DNA of 27,840 nucleotides. Origin: an uncultured Rickettsiales bacterium. GTDB lineage: Bacteria > Pseudomonadota > Alphaproteobacteria > Rickettsiales > UBA1997. The translations under genes and the position numbers were made by a program. The stretch covers positions 1 through 27,840 of the forward strand of contig CATOJU010000002.1 in NCBI GenBank assembly GCA_951800555.1, read 5' to 3'. Positions 24,501-27,840 of the stretch are shown here, in pieces. Numbering within the stretch: the stretch's first letter is position 1; the number at the start of each line of letters is the position of its first letter. The notes below the pieces were generated by a model. That model did not search any database. It saw only the letters and a program-made list of their open reading frames with translations, and was not told where the DNA came from.

Positions 24501-26082
24501 TAAATTTCTTTTTATTTTCTCCAACTTCAATACAATCTGTATCTTCTAAATTACAATCTGCTACCTCTATATATCCATTTACTAAACCATCTTTATATTT
24601 TAACTCTTTACCGTCATCAGTTAAATCTGAACAATAACCAACATCATAATCAGGGTTACCATTAGAATTACTAACTATAGATAAACATTTTTTATAACTA
24701 ATATTTTGATCACCAACATACCATAAATACTCTTCTCTTACATCTTTATTATCCCCATAAAAAACAGACCTAGAAGCAATATTATTACCACCTTCATTTG
24801 TAATAGTATTATTATATAAAACATCTAAACTATCACTAGGCAATATATATTTACAGTTCGGTAAATAGCCATTACAAACTTCACCAAAATTTGCAAAATC
24901 TATATTTTTTATAAAATAGTAAACTTCTTCATTATCTTTAATATTTATCATATATTTAAAATAATACGGGCTTCGCATCACAAAATCTTCCCGGCATACT
25001 CCTTCTCCTCTATAATTTTTATCATATTCAGTTTCACATTTTTCTTTACAATCCAAATACTCTATAGTCCCCTCTTTTTCTTTTTCATTACAAAGTTTAT
25101 TACAATTTTCATAATTAGTAGTTTCAATATTATATTTATTTTTATTACATTTACTAGAATTAATATCTTTTAATTTAAATCTATTACTTTTAGTTTTATC
25201 TGGATTAATAAAAAATGCATAATTTCCCAAATTTCCAAATATATTATCAATGAATTTCATATTATTCATATCATTTGAAGTATTTAATACCACATTTACA
25301 TAATCACCATTTTTATATTCATTTTTTATTTTATAGTCACAAGATAATACTTCAAAATTACAATTTTGTCTTAATTCTTTTTTATCTTGATTTTTTTTCT
25401 CTTTAATTATTTTTTTTTCAAAAATATAAAATTCATTATTAGTTACGTTTGTATTACCAGTGTTGTTTACATTATTTTCTGCCTTTTTAACTATACTATA
25501 ATATTTATTTAACGAATCATTTTTATATTTATTACATATATGATTTTCTGGATAACAAGATTTATCATTATTAGCATTTTCATTTTCTAAATAAGTTTCA
25601 CAATCAATAATTTCAACAGTTTCAGTTTTATTTCCTTTTTTTCTTTCAAATGTTTTTTTACAAGTTTTTCCATTTTCACTAATTAATCTTTCAGAATCAC
25701 ATACAACATTACCAGTTGCAAGACCACAAGTTAAAAATGTTCCTTCAATTTTATCTTTATTATTATCTATTCTTAATGGTTGGAATAAATAATCTATATT
25801 GTTTTCATTATAAGGAAAATTTATATAATTAATATATTGACTATTAATAGTATTTATATCTTCAGTAGTCTTTCCATTAGTTATACTCCTCCCTTGTTTA
25901 TTTTTTTCTAAAACATAATCACTTGACGCAAAAGATTCTATAACACTAATATTATTACAATTTATATATTCATTACTAAAAACTGGTGCAACAGCTAAAT
26001 TGTAAAAAAAGAAGAATAAATAGATGAAACTCCTATTTACCTTCAATAAATACCTTAATAAGCACAAAAATTTATTCTCCAT
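12532..26082 (-). CDS. Giant exported cysteine-rich protein, 4516 aa, unknown function
   Basis: The reading frame is uninterrupted for 13.55 kb. The N-terminus (residues ~1-36) has basic residues, then FIYLFFFFYNLAVAP and a Ser-Asn boundary, a plausible Sec signal peptide. A GAGAAGA-like ribosome binding site precedes the ATG. The rest is Asn/Lys/Tyr/Asp-rich and hydrophilic with cysteines throughout, expected to form disulfides outside the cytoplasm. Visible modules: NCYLKSC twice (~residues 530 and 695), each preceded by a DC...C segment and followed by (K/I)P(I/V)YC; related NCFVRSC and GGYCVPMAC further on; twin CX3C pairs (~329-350 and ~2114-2131); C-x3-G-x-W motifs (~2697, 2941, 3134); a Gly/Ala/Ile hydrophobic stretch with two Cys (~1412-1440); a GEIK minisatellite (~3435-3459); and an acidic Ser/Glu tract (~4181-4201). 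There is no C-terminal beta-barrel, LPXTG or RTX repeat. A surface or secreted adhesin-like role is inferred. Confidence 0.9.
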   Translation of the reverse strand: MENKFLCLLRYLLKVNRSFIYLFFFFYNLAVAPVFSNEYINCNNISVIESFASSDYVLEKNKQGRSITNGKTTEDINTINSQYINYINFPYNENNIDYLFQPLRIDNNKDKIEGTFLTCGLATGNVVCDSERLISENGKTCKKTFERKKGNKTETVEIIDCETYLENENANNDKSCYPENHICNKYKNDSLNKYYSIVKKAENNVNNTGNTNVTNNEFYIFEKKIIKEKKNQDKKELRQNCNFEVLSCDYKIKNEYKNGDYVNVVLNTSNDMNNMKFIDNIFGNLGNYAFFINPDKTKSNRFKLKDINSSKCNKNKYNIETTNYENCNKLCNEKEKEGTIEYLDCKEKCETEYDKNYRGEGVCREDFVMRSPYYFKYMINIKDNEEVYYFIKNIDFANFGEVCNGYLPNCKYILPSDSLDVLYNNTITNEGGNNIASRSVFYGDNKDVREEYLWYVGDQNISYKKCLSIVSNSNGNPDYDVGYCSDLTDDGKELKYKDGLVNGYIEVADCNLEDTDCIEVGENKKKFKFKAPNCYLKSCADLTSEELDKILTSKKKDAKYCSEYYWLEDQYGMKYFPKEKPIYCSDLENIYIWDNNGNISVVSETDYAIKNKKIISQLKFRDKDFDIKKHNYLNKKKDCKLVEKKKENKFKIKDENGKETEVSTGETVYTDYDCSGVAPEERYYSYGGGINKRRSNCYLKSCFSMTAEERIRVANANMLNISRELTKTKERTNKKRKECEDKKNNIQEVINLLGKCEEELKKYNDCKKENSKCDEKSYDITALDYNGNSYDCKQKEKKKEDAEKCIYEPYMTKQIDLNLFEKENIPVYCEDAFLISSKFDKSFNNLNLNIIPCYELSITISKENFVDSNNLIANYNTNTSYVLCRNNYSSSYNTEKVYDDLLKTNEGSILNSVFSYSEENDDSSKSYYKNNSTNHKFNDSEYYMKFKYNSSNYSGSFGDLEIEKYNGVCQNLDNNILYHNARIVGLDFNAGLGIDYFDNELIANLNLLNSDKENFLDEYVYKCKNYKSKYNKLAETIIDCGLYYDYDEKGVISSLSNDIIYTMDTDVKNFLKAACINEIETMKPDDREILVNVVDSRGKLRSDQYNWLLKPIPLEKSININEAIKHRNEQLSETSISLAPSTTDKESNGCSFYENYDNEDVNAVIGKKMADSIPLNRSNYIYTTNFSDPLRKRKKGEKCNQLEAYCGSDGLITQNTIATSLDNSMEKCQVGFNEKGDPDFKKCSVTVCSRYPTSVTDASKNNCGTREKSEFRDKCLEVQINGDEDEKTVYLSQLDEKKGILGNFFNIGKKSDRLRTKIIDDKILVFRDSIVDENSNSNVAGTPHFEDKLEKKCNGGLCLEEDLDLEDGKEEESKDYWTKANAIGLETELYKLKDTKFIYFDAEQYYQRHIAAKGTTYGVLGAIYIAGCAIGASGCAIAHLFDKSYPDYEECYHPCVAEALYQTTDSTVKLHRGKFIYYMNSSRYHILDYFDRNKLPFNSISNSRYIPDSGLIISGNIIDNNNYLYMYYPRYDTVERDIRSKLESNIDINGNRFYHNTVLAKDIIRACKLERFIGDRNTDKFDKKGRQHKTGEINYYEVADYEYVYYKLDKDGNQIEECWEDNLENCLDPEILRCLKSYDVNFIKKLWKNNSDGISDAFTMRNGKHLKKYKDCNNLISCSDKNGEYDQYVPTNIIAYTGNKYSNDELKNRNDCKLDEYGKPLGDLSRCRGFEDSTNGNELFYTETQAVPVPLYTHPFLFYTLITPRNTPELFDPTFVLMQYYKFSDYVYEIGRKPFGRARDVEKMNDIISDFFNPAFKFSYDFMNGTNDSDYKNKYSSKNDFISEIEVSNKRSYPYIVEYSSNNIPTTAPFKYVMDKTYDIDKKGCYTPKVCIYEVALVSKENNEANGICATDIPEYTNGIKGVVKKLENECFKIVDSGVGCYERNIPYLDKFILKLDENSFLYNTPYINAFLIPNDSNLKDYEYITKTAKEDYVMRENDVNSIIEIDGSFENRPVGDRVVKRAYSEKQGFGINFERSYCSQLYFDYYTSLDTLQREEAKRGKKDNALINNLKSKISTISSTIKPDCDKENGEEGEYIIDEGVTVKDIYNKEIENCKKKCAVNIEECRKRCDNFTINRDLSSEIMSRKTALVKRYNESYGGFNEICIADNDIKNILKVAKSQNPGIVTGNLPQVIVFKDIEGRGYKTKCLLDNTSRANPNCLVAKKVYIYCKQSEKGVEGHECEKPKFNLRSLKWDYIKEVDCEKYLKVTDITTENVEEIKACYKGGFNFNGNIYTREGEQETICACKTKGKNDVLPDGYFTTREMTPREYGLCVNLVTPQICPAIRYYDSSNKYTDDNLILGLTEAEIKEKEKANLLKVEDYQQHLWRTNEKIAGFMQSVIFSSNLGHAEFDSSIYCDVTDEEMRKFLQDKKTEYSTIDIDEILKEKGEEYIKFKDEYIKETDYYNKNCIGGIRTINGECNGYWKWSEDNFDTAPKAICTVQEDINGNKIYEYLLVGNSCERYSCDGIAYDDVSGYVGDEKDLSTDSTNVFKYSEIDAFKAAPMTDYKTFVNNEEKNATTVDKRGASNGFASWKKVISEDYALLEVAYDCLTGYSPAGLNYKVRGSDNNEEMVIKNNIGIKIDVNYDNSDELLSTVTTRSNFINHIIGQNNRVDILKNEFRSKEDFTKKSERYPVRKCNQKGEWMVVNDVYNLSLIDKKDLGNNYYYNNYNYNTDYTSNANKNALNYWLKMYDFSQNNPYYNSNYNKDFGGYCERNVCLAIDPANENIYEKEGIYNKFVKDITSYDRKETSKRYFVWKHSGGASWENLGAPRNNSGKINETSTSSFISRNITQIFREQKDESSININKYLKKTQGICRTDYGYYNRGSTFNEISGSNFSNQLEYLSKKFENEIEKGNKEFAIDQRRADFGANEDSGIKPERICTSDGVWGPVFNRCFRGCEMLDIYHTNFSNDFNSKIIKNVRGTRGTIFIENKNFYLENNDIASTIIVPTLDNSVNGVMDTKFKNLGLDISPDFVNFTIIDGKGNKIEEKGSALADYVTGGAKWPRTIVLETSLIDKDKSSNKYGLRYVEVEGVCDSTFDTSGEDNGREDERLRTFANRGLDEEGNIIRPKRRCYEDGSWGQVYEETRCILFKSCKTFDFTLYDLMLLMRIYDNEQYKNYKGDKYDSYNDENYSNPLIASLNRTLSKTIPYGYYNGDNNPREKLDSFSRVCGNYKDLKTCTIYKFEPEHVVAGRILNYDGIRAHNEGGFLSAGLDADGNFTSSKDGKVICNTTVKIGERVTGWSLGITDIGDYFIPNTCNEGNTVSGMDYSEDIEQLVHHKYGTTFLPIIYNVVDNPNKTKISGKILHYAEESKLHYLYNNMHLVNNNFNGVEYPRAKLENESMKEVDIGKKHYKSYQMHYRCNEDYFYNYIKEGEIKGEIKGEIKGEIKGEIKGEINGKTLPYYSHDIVLECRKTDNGYKFMPNADSTKDSTSEDETDPGIKPLHPKNCFVRSCGENDYNQNWSFAVTKEFQERFAENNSNITNYVKIRSGSDMNTFTSYLECPKIDGEGNLNNNGSIGTAFVLNEDLNRISNYIIYYGQDESDAATYKAKKFVTKISADCRNRFEDPYERAKNRKAINGITASSNLSNGLRSYDIQRYGELDNNNLPHSFCRDLDRKECITFSESQVAGNAVPRPASSSGSGNIVKLKDLKKDGGYCVPMACKGKALKFENGQVSECTDSERNQNKCFDLANTYYGFGKYVVIQNVKGDFSDDNINDQSIKIEENNIFTIHDKNSEYKLNKICDSDKSISGIYDYDIYTESPIPPFDLEKYISITHSSTAKICFDKLEDDSFIKKVKNNNATKYVADGYSETGAYDSSYKVMVKYKKEDGQKAIVKRLYDGKNSFTILLDDTKKEIIKERAIKAINNNPDYADIKKEYITDKVEEQSKKNAKKEADGTDLTSDNNKCYCYHDNNTEVNNKAGGVKVNATNSDKNTNYKKYSGINTTYSIDSDSNFVGTKTDKTCNTEITKDNGETENFSGHNVCDVGKYNSKYEGYYNNNDNRKNAITDLETKLGNEIIRDDSKEVEKDGEKKIIKKDAKLQNIYNRQVNIYKMIEFLKTKTGEKLTEINDETGESTEEELFYDYNYNNYLLIDKKIEYSAIKLENNSSIVLNKKIPAADNSSESGSEESSESESEETKPFTGKIYTYDIYDTGSFVCKEVSNLNDDQVGKVMKGDYTNITTKDCSLAEDEKKEIKQIYETHFVNFFSNNELKNTYNEYNGIGIIGCNNIYKDYLVKEATYYGGTPNPVDNGLYMVMKCTPDGWRIQKQAVCKKRCTGLSSESTQVDPYGGAKKGRFYRIGVVKLRYSKSAEADFGGVINACVSNIVDSTSYGKLRVKCIDDGELKTTVVATDENGGLKDWNRRYKFPAYRYSYKLEYNFSDGGHGEGRKEWKYSSYEFFHYLGGDKGGLDKGKGMSHGALSDNGITRLKACSESDNKCNMDDLENCKESGKF
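13481..13540 (-). repeat. Ser/Glu low-complexity tract in the giant gene
   Basis: This stretch encodes a run of about 20 Ser, Glu and Gly residues (SSESGSEESSESESEE type) around residues 4181-4201. It likely forms a flexible acidic linker that separates the bulk of the protein from its C-terminal ~320 residues. Confidence 0.7.
15707..15779 (-). repeat. 12 bp minisatellite encoding GEIK repeats in the giant gene
   Basis: About six perfect or near-perfect copies of a 12 bp unit (plus strand TTTTATTTCACC) encode consecutive GEIK tetrapeptides, the last being GEIN. The unit is a multiple of three, so copy-number change by replication slippage would alter protein length without breaking the frame. 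Confidence 0.92.
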
Positions 26083-26131
26083 TTTCTTCTCGTGTTTGTT
26101 ATTATTTTTAAACCTTTTGACTTATCGTCAA

Positions 26132-26335
26132 TTATCTTTCATCAATAATATCTTTCCATTTTACTGGATTATTATTTTCATCAAAAATTATATCATTTGT
26201 TTTTGCAACCTTTGCAGAAATAAATTTTTTACCATCAACTGGATCTATTATTTCTATTGGTTCTATTTCTTTACCATTATATAATTTACCTTTTGCAGTT
26301 GTTCCCCTATTTTTTGGGTTATTTTTCGTTCCCAT
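26132..26335 (-). CDS. Small conserved-looking protein, 67 aa, unknown function
   Basis: This is a short, charged, soluble protein with no signal peptide or membrane helix. It opens with KNNPKNRGTTAKGKLYNGKE, continues with EPIEIIDP and ends with a DENNNPVKWKDI segment. The NRG...LYNGKEI.P pattern gives an impression of a small conserved protein family, but I cannot name it. A good ribosome binding site (AAGAGG about 7 nt before the ATG) and balanced composition support a real gene. It ends 49 bp before the start of the giant gene on the same strand with no terminator between, so the two are probably co-transcribed. It is separated from pgk upstream by the palindrome at 26395-26428. Confidence 0.75.
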   Translation of the reverse strand: MGTKNNPKNRGTTAKGKLYNGKEIEPIEIIDPVDGKKFISAKVAKTNDIIFDENNNPVKWKDIIDER

Positions 26336-26394
26336 TTTTAAACCTCTTATTAATTAAATAATAATTATTATTACAATAATAAAATGAAATTATA

Positions 26395-26428
26395 AAATCA
26401 ATATTTTTTTTAAAAAAAATATTGATTT
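26395..26428. terminator. Perfect 34 bp palindrome after pgk, probable terminator
   Basis: AAATCAATATTTTTTTT (26395-26411) is followed immediately by its exact reverse complement (26412-26428). It starts 8 bp past the pgk stop codon. The stem is nearly all A/T with one G-C pair. After fold-back the flanks are AT-rich in both directions. A terminator for pgk is the simplest reading, although the lack of G-C pairs makes it weaker than the ACCCCG hairpins elsewhere in the window. Confidence 0.5.
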
Positions 26429-26436
26429 ATTTTATT

Positions 26437-27630
26437 TCATCCTTCTAATTTTTCAACGGCCGGTAAAATTCCTTTTTCCAACCACTTTAAAAATGCACCC
26501 CCGGCAGTTGATAAATATGTAAATTTATCAGCTATTTTAGCATTATTTAAAGCGGCCAAAATATCACCACCACCAGCTACTGATTTTACATTTTCTTTTT
26601 CTGTTTCTTTAGCAATAATTTTTGCCAATTCATCAGTTCCTTTATTAAATGGATTTATTTCATATATACCTATTGGGCCATTCCAAATGACAACTTTACA
26701 TTTAGCTATTCTATCTTTAATAGTTGTAATAGTCTTTTCACCAACATCAACAATTACATCAACATCATTTAAATCATTTAAATCCTTTGTTGTAACTTCC
26801 TGATTTTCTGCAACTTCTTTAGCAACTACAACATCTACTGGTAAAATTACTTCACAATTATTTTTTTCTGCATTTTCTAATAATTCTAATGCATCATTTT
26901 TTAATTCATCTTCTTTTAAAGATTTTCCAACATTAACACCTTTTGCTGCTAAAAATGTATTCGCCATTCCTCCACCAACTACAATGTAATCACTTTTAGA
27001 AACTAAAGCTTTAAGTAATTCAAGTTTTGTAGAAACTTTTGAACCACCAACTATAACCATTACAGGTCTTTCTGGATTAGAAACTAAATTATTTAAATTT
27101 TCCAATTCATATTCTAAATTTATACCGGCATATGAATCTAAAAATTCTGGAATTCCAACCATAGATGCATGTTTTCTATGACATGTTGAAAAAGCATCAT
27201 TTACATAAATATCAGCTAAATTAGCCAATTCTTTAGCAAAATCTTTATCATTACCTTCCTCACCAGCGTGAAATCTTAAATTTTCAAGTAATATAACTTC
27301 TCCAAAATTTGTATTTTTAACATCATTTTTAGTTTGTTCTCCAATACAATCTATTGAATAATTAAAAACAATATTAGGTAATAATTCCTTTAATCTTTCT
27401 AAAACAATTTTTAAAGAAAATTCTTCCTGGAATCCTTCACCTTTTGCTTTTCCAAGATGTGTAGCTAATACAACTTTTGCTCCATTATTTACTAAAAATT
27501 CAATAGTTGGTAAAGTAGCTTTTATTCTTGTATCATCTATGATTTTACCATTTTTGATAGAAACATTCATATCAGCTCTAAGAAAAACAGTTTTATTTTT
27601 AACATTGCAATCTTTAATTTTTTTAAACAT
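26437..27630 (-). CDS. pgk: Phosphoglycerate kinase
   Basis: This 397 aa protein is full length for the family. It interconverts 1,3-bisphosphoglycerate + ADP and 3-phosphoglycerate + ATP in the cytoplasm, in glycolysis or gluconeogenesis. Visible motifs: FLRADMNVSI with the substrate-binding Arg/Asp/Asn at the N-terminus, THLGK, LLENLRFHAGEE, VNDAFSTCHRKHAS, VIVGGSKVSTK (nucleotide-binding Lys), VIWNGPIGIYE (ATP-site Glu), SVAGGGDILAAL and STAGGAFLKWLE. The RADxNV, NDAFS and STAGGAF variants are those of alphaproteobacterial enzymes. An AAAGG ribosome binding site lies about 9 nt before the ATG. The usual partner gap is not visible next to it. Rickettsia itself lacks the pathway, whereas some other Rickettsiales retain it for gluconeogenesis. 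Confidence 0.97.
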   Translation of the reverse strand: MFKKIKDCNVKNKTVFLRADMNVSIKNGKIIDDTRIKATLPTIEFLVNNGAKVVLATHLGKAKGEGFQEEFSLKIVLERLKELLPNIVFNYSIDCIGEQTKNDVKNTNFGEVILLENLRFHAGEEGNDKDFAKELANLADIYVNDAFSTCHRKHASMVGIPEFLDSYAGINLEYELENLNNLVSNPERPVMVIVGGSKVSTKLELLKALVSKSDYIVVGGGMANTFLAAKGVNVGKSLKEDELKNDALELLENAEKNNCEVILPVDVVVAKEVAENQEVTTKDLNDLNDVDVIVDVGEKTITTIKDRIAKCKVVIWNGPIGIYEINPFNKGTDELAKIIAKETEKENVKSVAGGGDILAALNNAKIADKFTYLSTAGGAFLKWLEKGILPAVEKLEG

Positions 27631-27660
27631 ATATAAAAACCTTTTAATAAAGTATAATAG

Positions 27661-27689
27661 ATTATTATATTAAAATTAAAAATTTTCAA
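27661..27689 (-). promoter_or_regulatory. Possible promoter of pgk
   Basis: On the minus strand TTGAAA (27684-27689) is followed by 17 bp and AATAAT (27661-27666). A perfect TATAAT (27664-27669) overlaps it at a short 14 bp spacing. The AT-rich context makes this a weak call. Confidence 0.35.
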
Positions 27690-27725
27690 GAGTTTTTTGA
27701 ATAAAATTTCCAAATTTGTTTATTA

Positions 27726-27840
27726 TTATTGATTTTTTATATCAACCACAACTTTGTTTTTCTCCAATTTCATTTTTATTTCTAGTTTATATAAAAAAAA
27801 TATTGCTACAAAATATATTGATAAATTTGTATTGCAAAAA
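27726..27840 (-). CDS. Possible C-terminus of a gene cut by the right window edge
   Basis: One minus-strand frame stays open from the window edge to a TAA at 27726-27728. It gives 37 residues: a hydrophobic stretch (LSIYFVAIFFLYKL) and then a charged tail ending KNKVVVDIKNQ. This looks like a terminal membrane helix followed by a cytoplasmic tail. The fragment is too short to identify and could be chance in AT-rich DNA. If real, its stop is about 95 bp upstream of the pgk start on the same strand. Confidence 0.3.
   Translation of the reverse strand, partial: FCNTNLSIYFVAIFFLYKLEIKMKLEKNKVVVDIKNQ

Noticed and set aside
12532..26082. Giant protein as a VirB6/TrbL-type secretion protein with a large ectodomain
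   Set aside because: The expected cluster of six or more transmembrane helices is absent; only one internal hydrophobic stretch is seen. It is kept only as something a profile search should exclude.
26024..26284. 86-codon plus-strand hydrophobic frame over the start of the giant gene
   Set aside because: It is antisense to the signal-peptide region and the 67 aa gene, both of which have better start signals and ordinary protein composition.

Overview
The window is very AT-rich (roughly a quarter G+C by eye) and dominated by Lys, Asn and Ile codons. This suggests a reduced-genome, host-associated bacterium. The best lineage clue is phosphoglycerate kinase, which carries alphaproteobacterial-style motifs (RADMNV, NDAFS..HR.HAS, GGSKVSTK, STAGGAF). 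The putative sdhC-sdhD pair also aligns with rickettsial-type membrane anchors, and the intergenic palindromes with TCATTCC...GGAATCC ends resemble those scattered through Rickettsiales genomes. I infer a Rickettsiales-like alphaproteobacterium; family and host cannot be read from the sequence.

Layout, left to right. (1) A minus-strand pair, xthA then hemW (hemW runs off the left edge). (2) A ~500 bp divergent intergenic region holding a 330 bp element bounded by a perfect 15 bp inverted repeat. Inside it is a duplicated palindrome, and a TTGACT-17 bp promoter faces outward on each side. (3) A plus-strand block of two large coiled-coil proteins of unknown function, 1452 aa and 346 aa. The first is modular and repeat-bearing, with a strong Shine-Dalgarno plus in-frame ATG inside it. 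(4) A minus-strand stand-alone PolB-type 3'-5' exonuclease, then a plus-strand tRNA-Asn(GTT) with its own promoter. (5) A tight minus-strand operon of putative sdhC, sdhD and an O-methyltransferase, preceded by mgtE. (6) A single 13.55 kb minus-strand gene for a 4516 aa exported, cysteine-rich protein, occupying half the window. A 67 aa conserved-looking gene lies just upstream. (7) pgk, and at the right edge the possible tail of another minus-strand gene.

The housekeeping genes are ordinary: DNA repair, haem handling, respiration, magnesium uptake, glycolysis/gluconeogenesis. The unexplained material is the giant cysteine-rich protein and the two coiled-coil proteins, together about 18 kb or two thirds of the window. 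All three look like host-interaction or cell-surface/effector proteins, but no family could be assigned. The 1452 aa gene and the giant gene are both followed by the same ACCCCG/CGGGGT hairpin. The most interesting small-scale signals are the inverted-repeat element between two divergent promoters, the internal start in the 1452 aa gene, the in-frame 12 bp minisatellite in the giant gene, and the apparent loss of the SdhC haem-ligand histidine.
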